Assembly: GCA_000708835.1 (NCBI GenBank) | Contig: DF237127.1 | Span: 1 to 64,000, forward strand | Direction: 5' to 3' | Length of the DNA: 64,000 bases | Source of the DNA: Klebsormidium nitens | Lineage: Eukaryota > Streptophyta > Klebsormidiophyceae > Klebsormidiales > Klebsormidiaceae | Part shown: positions 1 through 10,500 of the stretch, one piece after another | Layout: every line of letters begins with the position of its first letter | Numbering within the stretch: the stretch's first letter is position 1 | The notes under the pieces: model-generated | The model's database searches: none | Told to the model about the DNA's origin: nothing | What the model saw: only the letters and a program-made list of their open reading frames with translations | Position numbers and translations under genes: made by a program

Positions 1-746
1 CGTTCATAAATAAATATTCGCACCAAGGTGGTGCGAATGGACAATGTCTCTACGGTAGCTCCAATCCAGCAAACAAATTATGCATGTATAATATATGGCA
101 TCACGTCATCTCATAGCCCATGAAATAGAAGCAGGAGGCTATCGATGCCAGGATACGTGATATGATACTAATACTAATGGTGCAGCTTGTGGTACGGGGA
201 AGCGCGGATGGATCAGGCCGCGGTACGTACTGGAAACGCGGATGGTGCAGGCTGTGGTACCGCCGCGGCTCTGACCGGTGCAGTACCGGGAGGCCAGCTT
301 GCGGAACCGGCGTTGAATATCAATATTTATCCCTCGACCTAGCAGTGGAATATCAAAATTTATTCCACGCCCGGCCGTGGAATATCAAAATTTATTCCAC
401 GCCCGGGTCTACACGCGTGACTCTGTTTCATCCAGCTCAGAATATGCCGGTTATCCAACGAAAATTTGCCTGGCCGCAAAACTCGGTCGTGGGATAAGAT
501 ACTAATAGTGCGTGGGCGCTGCGCAGGATGCACAATTGGCCTTAAAAAGTTCGTGCGCTCACGTGAGCACGCTTAAGCAAGAAAGCTTCTCTCTTCCGAG
601 CTGAGGGGGCTTCAATGCGGTTTTTTAAGTGCCGAGATTGAGGAGCTGATCAAGAGGAGAATCCTTGAGGAATCACGATGTCCTAGGGAAGCATCGCACG
701 GATTGGTCCCTTAGACAAATTGTTGAAGCTACTAATACCTGCTCTC
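1..746. other. Sequence upstream of coiled-coil gene
   Basis: No gene is supported here with confidence. An open stretch at about 631-690 could encode a short charged helix (IEELIKRRILEESR), but its splice sites are unclear. It may be an upstream exon of the next gene or part of its 5' UTR. A short palindromic tandem repeat lies at 345-406. Confidence 0.4.
345..406. repeat. Two-copy 32-bp repeat with palindromic core
   Basis: Two nearly identical copies start at 345 and 377. Each carries inverted arms GTGGAATA/TATTCCAC around an A/T-rich centre. A weaker third relative (GTTGAATATCAATATTTAT) lies just upstream, at about 313-331. Function unknown. Confidence 0.7.
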
Positions 747-3700
747 ATGGACAGCATTACAATGGCAGCCCCCTCTTTGCTGGATCCGGGCACGGAGGAA
801 AATGTCAACCAGGCACAGAAAGAAAGAATGAAGAAGATCCTGAAGTCTCAAATGCAGGTTCTGGTGCAGGCTAATCGCCGAGCAGAGAAGGAGGTGAGCA
901 AGGACGCGTAAGATTAGGGTTTGCAAATTAGGGTTCTGGCTTCTTGACCATCAACGCCTATCAGCTAGCCCAACTAAGATGGTTGATCTGAGGTTGGTAA
1001 AATAGCTCTCAAACGTCTGTATTCAAACTGACCGTGATCACTTGTCAAAAGGTATCCCAGAACTGTGAGTTTTAGAAGCAGGCCCCCCAAAAACTGCAGT
1101 CCGTTTCTTAGAGGCTTGCAATAACGCCCGTATGTGTCTTGGATGAGAAAGGGTCTTCTGGATGAGCTTACTGTCACCAAGACTTGTTTGATTGATCTGA
1201 GTTTGCCCCCAGTCTCTCCCTGCTTTTTGGAGTTCGTAGCCACTGTTAGACAGAGCAGAGCATTCTCCTTGTAAGTTCACAGGACGCAAAAAGTACCATG
1301 AGGAGACTAGAATGCACATGCTCAGAAAAGGAAGAAGTCAGCAATCTGCATATGGACCCCCAATGTTTGGCTGCGAGTTGCTGAGCTGAAGCACAAGAGC
1401 TCAAAGAAGGGAACAAGGATAAAAGTCAACTGCCTTATGAGAGCCCCACTCCCCGGCTGCAGATTGCTGATTTGAAGCGCCAGGTGTCAGTGAGTAGGTG
1501 CAACCGCCTAGTAGCAGAGCTGAAGCAAGACCTGGCGGAGCAAGATCAGGGTAAGAGGGTGCCTGGGAAAGGGCTTTGCACCTTAAGTGGGAACCTGAAG
1601 CATTGGCTGTTGACAGTGAGGGGCCCCAGAAGGGGAACCTAATCCAAATCAAGTTGAAGCGGTGGTTCTGATGTGCCCCAAGCTGATCAAAGGGATTTAG
1701 GGGAGTTTTAGGGGAGTGTGTTAAAATGAAAACCCAGCTAATTCAGAAAGCTCACAAAGATGAGAAGAGAATTTTGTTTGAGATTTGCAGTCATTACTGG
1801 GTCATCGAAGTTGCGGATGATAGCCCAGTTTGTAAACCATGGTTTGTAATCCGTTGTGGAACCTTTGACCATCTTGTGCTGGCTTCCCCTTGGTTCTCTG
1901 GACCAAGGCAGACCCTTCTGGAAATATCCACTGTGGTTGGATTGAGGATATTCTGATGCTCCTTTTGCGGTTATGTCCCCCCCAAATCTTCAACACAAGC
2001 AAGGCAGTTTGAAACGCTCTTACTCTTCCCGCCATGCAGTCATAGAGGTGCTGCGAAAGGAGCTCCGCCTGCGAGGGGCGTGTGATGAAGAGGTGGGGCT
2101 CCGACCCTACATGAAGGTGTAAGCATCGAATGGACATTTCTAAGGAAACTTGTGAAATTCATTGACTTAAGCTGGGTTCTTACGAGTTAAGCCCTCGGGC
2201 AGCAGTGATGCAATCAATTAGGGGTCAGCGGGTGTGTTTCCACAACGACCAGAAAACAAGTTCGGAACTCGACAGAACTTCAACCCTTTGTTGCTCAAGT
2301 CGAGACAAGTGCCACGGAGAATCGTGATATTGACCCGATCAATCCATCATCTTGGCCCCCTTTTCGAGGATGAAACGTGTTCATCCAAGCTGGTGGGGAC
2401 AGACAATTACTGATGAAGCACGTTGGGTCGTTCCCAAGTCCCCTGTGACGGCTTCATTGGTAAAGATCTCGACCTTCGTTTCAGCAAGGTTACGATTTCA
2501 CCTCAAATGTCGTCGTTTGCCAGATTGACGAGGCGCTCCATCGTCAACTCTTTGAGGCGGAAAGGGCTCCGGGGGCTTCAAGAGAGCAACTCAAACGAGA
2601 CGTGAGAAACTTTGACACTCTTTTAAAGAAAACAGCGGCCATGAGCTGGCTCGAAAAATTCTCGTGTCGTGCACAAGTAAAACGTTAGTCTGATCGAGAG
2701 TCTCAGATCCCTCCTCTCCTGCAAGGAAGTGACAATGTTCTTGCTTTCCGTCTCTGCGGAGAATGGGTACTGCGACAAAAGTTTCTGATTTCTTATCCAG
2801 TTGTGGCCCCCATTTTCCCTGAGGTAGTTGAGCACTGATTCTCCACATCTTCAATCAAAGTACAAGTTGCTTCTTTTCTGTCGGCAGAGGGCGCAACAGA
2901 CAGCGACGAAAAGAGAACGGAAAACCAAAGAAGATTGGTCACCGAGTTCATTGCTTGCAAATGGCACGCCAAGCCTCAGCCATTGACACTTCAGCAAATG
3001 ACTTGCTCGATTGGGCTCACACAGCTTCAAATTGAGCTCATGCGAGCTCGTTTCAATGAGATTAAGCAGATAGCGAGCAGATGCGCAATGAGAAGGCTAC
3101 ATCGTCCAACCTGGAGTCACATTGGCCTCCCGATTCCAAAAGGAGCAAAAGGTTGCCAAGGGGCAAGCCTTCGCCGCTCCATTCGAACGCTCTTTGACGA
3201 CGATTCTTTCATCAATTCGCCATCTTTTGTTCTTTTCACATTCATGGACATTTCGTAACAAAAGTAGCCCCTTTGCCAAAACTCAACCTGGGCTTTAATT
3301 TGTGTTCCGTTCGATATGCAGTTGAAAGAGGTCAAGGTAAAGCAGCAAACGCTAACGCTCCAGCTGGAAAAAGAGCGCACGTCCACCGCCCGGCACGTCC
3401 ACTCCGCGGAGCAAGCTAAGGAACTGGCGAGACTGGCCGTGAAACACGCAGGGAAAGCACGTGGGTTTCTCCTTCTCCTCTTGCCTGTCGTGTTTGATCC
3501 TTCCTCGTCAAAGAATAGCCCTTCCAGTCCGCTCTCCCACTTGGAAAGTCTACTTTTTGATCCTGTCGGCCTCTCGAGCGACAGTCACTGCCCGAAAGTA
3601 GTCCAAGGAGTCGCCATGAATTGCACGGTGACAGTCAAAATCGTAATGCAATTTTCAAACAAAGATTTACAAGTAGACACGGGGTCAAAGATCAACCACA

Positions 3701-4768
3701 TCACGAATGGAGGAGCAAAAGTCATAAGAACAGATGGGTACCTTCCATCATCTCCTGAGCGAGGGATGGCCGCTTGAGAAAGGCATTGCGCTTGTGGACA
3801 GTCTATGTACATCACGTGTGAAAAAGTAACGAGTGGCAAAAATGGACACGTGGCATCATCTCCGCAGGGAACGGCGAGAACGTGGCGGGAAAGCGGGCGG
3901 CGCTGGAGGCCGTGAAGCGACTGCTCCCACTGGAAGCAGTCTCGGAGGTCGCCCAACAGGCGGAGGATGTTGTCTCAGCCGTCGATATCCGGCGGGCGGA
4001 GGAAGAGGTAAGGTCGAACGACTTCTTAGAAATACGGGGACAGGATCCAAGGACACGAATACTTTGAGTCTTTTTCTAAAGTGATCGTCACACCAGGTCC
4101 GACATATTGCAATCTGCTATGGAACCGAAGGTTCGCACTCCACATGTTTCGCACGCTTACCAACGCTGCTTGCACCCTTTTTAAGGTGTGACCTTTCAAC
4201 TGCGAAGGCATTTACCACCTTAATGTGCCTCATCAGATCTTTCTCGCTTTCAAACATTGAAAGGCAGCTGTGCTTCAGGTTTCAAGTTGACCACCTGCGA
4301 GATGGGTCGATCGATGACGAATGCCTGCCCTCAGAAGTTCTCGTGAACGAAGAATGTTCCTGCCTTTAGCGAACCCTCCGGTTCTAAAGATTGGGGTCTC
4401 TTTAAGCTGAAGTTAATTGCTGAAAGAAAATCGGGTTTACGTCTTCGTTTGTTATCGACTTGTCTGGCTGTGCCACAGTCAACCTCCAATCGTACGGCTG
4501 TCTTAGAAGGTCTTCATTTCGTAAATGACCAAGTAATTCACAACAACTGTTTCTTCTGCAGAACGAAGCTGGAACGATGTCCGAGAAGGACGCAAGTCCC
4601 CAGAAGCGTTGGACGGACGGTACCATCTTGTCGCGCCCCGTCGCTGCCACAATTAGGTCGATGAAACGAACGGTGCCTTTGCAGGAGTTGATGTCTATGG
4701 TAAACAGTCTAGAAGAGATGTTGGTAAATCCACCCAGCGCAACCCATGAATTCCGGACTAACGGTTGA
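747..4768 (+). CDS. Coiled-coil protein, 3' exons certain, 5' part unresolved
   Basis: I do not recognise the family. The last three exons are firm and share one reading frame: 3322-3460, 3868-4007 and 4562-4768 (stop TGA at 4766), with GT donors and AG acceptors in matching phase. Likely upstream exons are 747-893 (possible start ATG at 747), 1463-1489 (a 27-bp microexon), 2040-2116 and 2524-2601. Others near 2888 and 3070 are uncertain. The predicted protein is rich in Glu, Lys, Arg, Gln and Leu with heptad-like spacing (for example ELARLAVKHAGKAR and RKELRLRG), so a long coiled coil is likely. The C-terminus (about 69 residues) is not coiled, is Ser/Pro/Thr-containing and ends EFRTNG. A cytoskeletal or scaffold role is only a guess. 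The gene converges on the dynein-like gene. The true start could lie before the window. Confidence 0.6.
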
Positions 4769-5535
4769 GCTAGTAGCGTATTTTCACGACAGCCATGGAT
4801 CGATTCTTGCGGCGCGGGACAGTGGTCTTACAACCGCTGTCACCGCTTCTTTGATATGCACTGTCATAATTTGCACAGGTTAAAGCCGCGGGAGTGGCCA
4901 TCAGTGCGCTTGTGCGAAGTTGGAGATGAGATGCATGATTCAAGTGTGACATTATGAGACGCAAGCGAATGCGTTGCACGCCATCATTGATATGGTCACG
5001 GTGACTGGAGCTGCCGCGCATGAACAGCTGACGAGCGTCCATCCAAGCTCCTCTGGCATGACAACAGAAAGTGTATGCACGCGCTAGCTAGCACCTGCTC
5101 GACGCCGATGCACGGCTGGCATGCATAAATGCCAATTACACGCAAGAATCTCACACGATTGACCTCCGACGCACTGAAACGTGCTAGAACACACATATGC
5201 TCAGGGTTCATACCCAATTGCGAGAGATCAAGGGTCAACATTAGCTAGCTAGCAATACCCAATGCTTTTAGTACCAATTAAGGCCGCGGATCGACGCGAC
5301 CAGCGAAATGCACGAGCGAGCGAGTACTGGTCCCGCCGCCCGATTGGAATATTCTGCCTTCGTATCTCGCTGTATCGATGTCGTAGGCGCAAGCCGCGTC
5401 TCTTCAGATCTCATGACTACAATCGACGTCTTTGAAAATTAACCGCTTTGACTGTCACTGTGAGCACCTGATATTGCCAGACACCTTAAGTTGGTCCGAT
5501 CCATCGCGTGCAGCGAACCCTGTCTAAATTGTATG
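4769..5535. other. Convergent intergenic region
   Basis: About 770 bp between two stop codons, holding both 3' UTRs. I read the minus strand here for missing C-terminal dynein exons and saw none. No repeat or RNA gene was noticed. Confidence 0.6.
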
Positions 5536-7590
5536 CTAACCAATGCATACAATATTGCAAGTGGTACTGGCGAGGAACCCCTCCGGCAACGGCCTTCCAA
5601 GCTCTTTGCTATCTGACTCGATCTGCCTCTCTGCGTCGCTTTCGCGAAGCTGGTAATGGACCCACAGTCGGCACGTGGGGTGCACATAGCTCTTCCCCCC
5701 CGCGATCTCGTATATGAGCTCGCATAACCTTTTGCTCCACTCAGGCTCTGTCTCTAGCCCCAGGATGCACACCCATCCGCCGCTCCTCTGGGCGGTGTGA
5801 ATAGCCTCCTCCGCCTCGCCGCCGTGGTTCTGTCCCAGGCACACCGTCGCGATGACGTCACTCGGCATCTCTTCCACTTTCGCCAAACGGTTGATGACGT
5901 CAACCACCGCGAACCCGCTCGAAGCTCGGACAACCACCAGAGGTCTCTGGACCGAAGTCTCCCCGAGAGCCTGCTTCACCAAGCGCAGAGCGCGTTCCGC
6001 TGACGCCTTCCGGTTCCGTTGTACCGACGGAATTCCCAACACCCCCAGGTCACCTGTTCCGCTCAACGTCAGCTGCTGCGACTCGAGGCCCGCCCGGGGA
6101 CTTCGACCCAAATCCACGCCGCTTCCGGCCACACCGCAAATGACGTCCGATTCTGTGTGCACAGTGACGTCACTGTCCGGATGCAAATCCGCCGGCGCTC
6201 CGAGCAGATTTGCGGACAGCCACGCCAGTGCGGACGCTAATGCGTCCGGATGCAGCGCTTTAAAGAGCGCCACGTGTTGCAAGATCCCCAGCTTTTCGCT
6301 CGCCGGCTCAGACTTGCACGCTGCCAAGTATGCAGCAAATGTTGGCAGACTTTGGGGACCAGATTCCGGTTCCGGTCCCGGTGACATCCCGTCCTTGTTT
6401 TCCACTAACCGCCCCAGCGTACCCTTGAGGTCTTTCAGCGCGACTGCGAAAGGGTTCGGCCCTCCGGGGAACTCTCGCCGCAATTCGGCGAGGCGACCCA
6501 ATTGCGCTGCCTTGGCTGAGCCGGGTCGCCCATTTTCGTTCATTCTTTCTTCTTTCGCCACCGTTTCAGTTGCGCGGCTTTCTCCTGCCGCCAAGTTTGG
6601 CGTCCGCTTTGTTTCTGACGGAGCCATCCCCAAGTCTTCTGCTTCATCCTTCCCAGAGCTGGCTACCAACTCCCCCGTTGACGTCATGCGGACGTCATCA
6701 TCCGCTCCAGGGCCCCCTGTGCCCGCGCGCATCCCCCGGGAGGCGATCCACTCCCACTCATCCCGTCCCGCGAAGCCTTCCGCGGCCAAAAGACGACCGG
6801 TAACCACTCCCCGAAGCGTCCGAGCCTCCGCTGACGTCAGCCGCGCCGCCAGCCGATCCAACAGGAACGACGTCAGCCGCTCGACCAGGGACTCCGCGCT
6901 TCCGGAGGACTCCCGGTTCCGCCGGAACAGCTCGAGCTGCTCCGCGAAGCCCGGCAGGTGACCGTACGGATCCTCTCCGGTTGCGTCCGAAGTCGCTTCT
7001 GCGGCGTCCGGAATTGGGACACCTGTTGCGTCCCTGGTTGTGACACGTGTCCGCCGCTTCGGAGTTTCGCTCGAGAGGGGCGACCGCTCGGGAGACGCTT
7101 CTCCGCGAGCGCTCTCCTCCTCGCTGTCCGACTCCGTTCCGCTCGTGTCAGCGTTCCGCTGTTCCGCTCTCCCTGTATCTTGTTCCGTCCTGAAAGTTCG
7201 TGGATCTACTTGACCTGTCCGCGCTTCCGTTCCGTCCTCGGCCCCCTCGATTCCGGCGGCGACGCCCATTCCTTGCAGAACCAAACCCTTAAACCTCGCC
7301 CATGAGACGAAGTGCGCGCCGTTGTCGCCGCTAAGCGCGCGCACAGCCGCGAACACCAAAGAGGCCCTGTCCGACAGAAGTCGGTACACTTCCCGGCTCA
7401 AATTCACCTCCTCCAGCATCAACAAGGCCCCCTCGATGTGCAGAGTCAACGCCTCTGACGCGACCGCGTTTTCTTCGATCTCGACGAGAACAGCGTCGTC
7501 TACCGGAATGGGGGGACTCTGTTCGGGTGTGTCTGAGTCTCGAGGCGCGCCGAAGGCTGACACTATGCGCTCCTCGTGGACTTGGAGAGT
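5536..7590 (-). CDS. Dynein-like gene, exon 29: AAA6 and stop
   Basis: Residues 3934-4617. The start (VHEERIVSAF, then SEALTLHIEGALLMLEEVN) fits the helix before AAA6. A 250-residue Ser/Glu/Arg/Thr-rich insert follows. The end is clear AAA6: RPLVVVRASSGFAVVDVI, CLGQNHGGEAEEAIHTAQRS, GGWVCILG and HPTCRLWVHYQLRES, matching RPLIFILSPG..P, SLGQGQGPIAE..I.EA...GGWV.LQN and HPDFRLWLTS. The reading frame then stops shortly after PEGFLA (canonical PKGLRANL). The usual C-terminal domain of about 350 residues is absent, and none of it is seen in the next 770 bp. Confidence 0.82.
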   Translation of the reverse strand, partial: TLQVHEERIVSAFGAPRDSDTPEQSPPIPVDDAVLVEIEENAVASEALTLHIEGALLMLEEVNLSREVYRLLSDRASLVFAAVRALSGDNGAHFVSWARFKGLVLQGMGVAAGIEGAEDGTEARTGQVDPRTFRTEQDTGRAEQRNADTSGTESDSEEESARGEASPERSPLSSETPKRRTRVTTRDATGVPIPDAAEATSDATGEDPYGHLPGFAEQLELFRRNRESSGSAESLVERLTSFLLDRLAARLTSAEARTLRGVVTGRLLAAEGFAGRDEWEWIASRGMRAGTGGPGADDDVRMTSTGELVASSGKDEAEDLGMAPSETKRTPNLAAGESRATETVAKEERMNENGRPGSAKAAQLGRLAELRREFPGGPNPFAVALKDLKGTLGRLVENKDGMSPGPEPESGPQSLPTFAAYLAACKSEPASEKLGILQHVALFKALHPDALASALAWLSANLLGAPADLHPDSDVTVHTESDVICGVAGSGVDLGRSPRAGLESQQLTLSGTGDLGVLGIPSVQRNRKASAERALRLVKQALGETSVQRPLVVVRASSGFAVVDVINRLAKVEEMPSDVIATVCLGQNHGGEAEEAIHTAQRSGGWVCILGLETEPEWSKRLCELIYEIAGGKSYVHPTCRLWVHYQLRESDAERQIESDSKELGRPLPEGFLASTTCNIVCIG

Positions 7591-10500
7591 CTGCACAGGA
7601 AATGACTGGTGTCAGCGGGCGGTAAGGGTTGTGTGAGGGTACTAAAGAGAGCCCCAAAAACGGCAATCCATCATGCTTACGCCGGGAAACTTTCAAGGTA
7701 CTTGTCTCATCCTCATGAAGTTGGTTATGTCATAGCTTTGAACGGGCTCTTGGAGTGACCTTCAAAGAATCTGAACGTCTCGACAATCCTGCCCCATAGA
7801 GCTCTTTCGTAGAGAGGACAAGAACGGAACTTCCATCTTGAGACTCGTGTGAGCAACTGATTGACGGCTTCTTCCAAGCAAACCTGCCGGGTTTCGTGGA
7901 CCCTTTGATTCGAAATCTTCAGTCTGCGACTGACTCAAACTAGACGAGATTACACACTTAATTAAGTTAGCAGTCACAAGAGAGATCTGGCAAAGTCCGA
8001 TCTGCCTGTTTCATCGTCTCCCGACTGACTGCAAGCCCGGTTTTTAATATCAATGTCCCCACGTCCACACATGCGCCAAACATGCGGCTTACGAGGTCAA
8101 CATATCTCCCTCCCATTCTCTTCTTCTAAAGTTGTCATATGAGAAGCCCAGAACCTTCTGTATCGGTGTCTCCAAACAGAAGACCAGAACACTCAAAGAG
8201 CGTTTTTAGCAAAGACACAGCTTACCTGTCTCATGGTTTCCAGACTGGTCCTTAACACCCGCCCCCGCGCTTCGACCTCCGAAATCACGTGTTCCGCTAC
8301 CGCGGCCAGCATCCGATCTCCGCCGGAACTCACATTTTCCGCCGCGCGGCCCCCGAAACTTTCCACCGAGAAGTCGACCACGTTCCACAGCCCAATAACA
8401 TACCCAGGCAAAGCGCCTGGGTTGGGGTGCGTCGTATACAGGATGACGTCATGCGGGCCCCGTAGCTCAGCGAGAGGCAACAGCCCCTCGCCGACGTCAT
8501 CCGCGCTGGACTCGGAATTGCTGCTTACAGGGCCCCCGTCTTTCCGCTCCGCTTTCGCTTTCTTCTGAAGCTCTTGGGCGTATGCACACGCCTCGGCGGC
8601 GACCGTCAGATCCGGCCACGTGGCGCTGCTAGGGCCGTCGATCTGCAGGCACACCTTGGCTCCGCTCTCCAGCGCCTCGCGGGTCTTTTGGAGCGCGCCC
8701 GCGACCGCCGCGCGGATCCGCTTCCACCTGAACCCTGACACGTCAGCAGTGCTGACGTTACCGTGCGGACCGGGCCCCGTAATTCCCCATTTTGGCTCCG
8801 TTTGCCCCGCCTGAAATGCGACGCTCAGGATTGCAAGTCCTCCCAGACGTTCAAACTCTCCGTCCGGATCCACGATCAGCGGCGGCCTGTGTCCGTATAT
8901 CGCTGACGTCATCTTCTCCATGACGTCATCTCCCACCGGCTCCGTTTCCGGTCCGGCGGGCGGGGTTGCCGTCAGCTGACGCACGATTGACGTCGCGGGG
9001 GTCACGTTCCGTAACCAGCTCCGTAATCCGAAACTCGACCCGCGTCCCACCGACGTTGACACTCCCGCTTCCACGCATCCCTTGGCCCAGTCTGCCAAGC
9101 ACGCCTTCTTCTCCGCTGGTGTCAAGGCGCCCAGAAACGTCGCGATGCCGGCCGCAAGGATTGCGTCGCCCGGCAGATTCTCCAACTGCGCGCGCACGGC
9201 TGACAGCTGGCGCTCCCAGATTGGTCGGCGGCCTGCCAGGTGGCGCAGGAGCAGGCTCGAGCGGTCGCCGTGCTGGTACACGTCAGCGAGCCGCGCTTCC
9301 GCCTGCGTCTGCTTACCCATAACCTGAGGGATAACAAAACATGGAATGTAAATAGCAAAGTAGGATTACGCTGCCCTTGTTTACTATCTGAAAGCATTCT
9401 AGAATCCAAAAGCCTCGGCAGAAGCTCTTATGCAGAACGTCTTGGAGGCCGCCCTTGCTTCAGCCGGCTTCTTCTTGACCCCTCCGCGTTTGGGGGGTTA
9501 CTTGTTTCCCTGTCTTTCTCGCAAATGCCTTGAATCGCCGTCGCCGCGAAGAGAACAAGAGATACCCCCGCAAAGGCCCAGCGGGTGTCGTGTCACCTCT
9601 TTGGCCCCTTGTAACCTTTGCACGAATTCCAAGCCTCTTCCAAAAATTGAATAGTTTGCGTGTAGATCCGTGAAGCACATGACACGAAACATATTGCATC
9701 GAGCACGCTTTTCCCGCGAAAGCACGCTTGAGCCGGCCCACCTTCGAGTCCTTCGCCTGCCATCACTCCCGTCTGCCCCTCGAGCACTTCCCTCAGACTT
9801 GTACGGCTTAGAGGCTTGATGAGAAACCAAATTCCATCTGTATCATAGAGAGCTAAGATAAACCCTGCCGCGCACCTCGACATACGAGCGCTTCAGCCGC
9901 CCCATCGTCACTCGTCCGCCTGCAGCCGCTGCCGCCGTCTCCTGAGCACTTGATTCGAAACTTGCACTACTAAATACAGGTGAATTCTGAGAAGCAGACC
10001 CCAAAAAACGGAGATATATTCCCAATAAATGAAATATATTCTGGCGCCCACCTCGACATATGCGCGCTTGAGCCGCCCCATCTCCGACTCGTCCGCCTGC
10101 AGCCGCTGCCGCCGTTCCTGCAGCCGGATCGCCTCCTCGTCCACTTTTCGCTGCACCGCGCCCAGCCGGCGGCCCTTCTCCTTGACGCTCGCGCGCGCGC
10201 GCGCGTACTCGACGACCGCGAGCACCCACATGCACAGCGAGCAGCACGCCTTACTGACCTGCTCCACCGCGGCGGGGGTGAAGCTGGGGTGGTGAACGTA
10301 CCTAGGAAAAGATGGGTGCATAGTTAAGCAGGGTTTTGATCTGAGATCTTCTTTTAGGAGTGATGAGTGACAGGTTCAGGACATTGGAAAGACTCGCAAA
10401 TAAAGCGATCAGCACGCCTTAAGTTGCTGCTCGACAGCGGCATGGGTGAAGCTTTGATGGTACACGTACTTGGGAGAGGAGGGGGACAGTTCTTCAAGAT

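Noticed and set aside
5852-6961. Long open frame on the plus strand opposite dynein exon 29
   Set aside because: A shadow of GC-rich coding sequence; no recognisable domain and composition follows the antisense exon. The same holds for plus-strand frames over 12.5-15.9 kb.
10190-10205. CG-dinucleotide run as a possible Z-DNA or microsatellite element
   Set aside because: It lies inside dynein exon 27 and encodes alternating Ala/Arg in the stalk. A similar run occurs in exon 7, so codon use in a GC-rich exon is sufficient.
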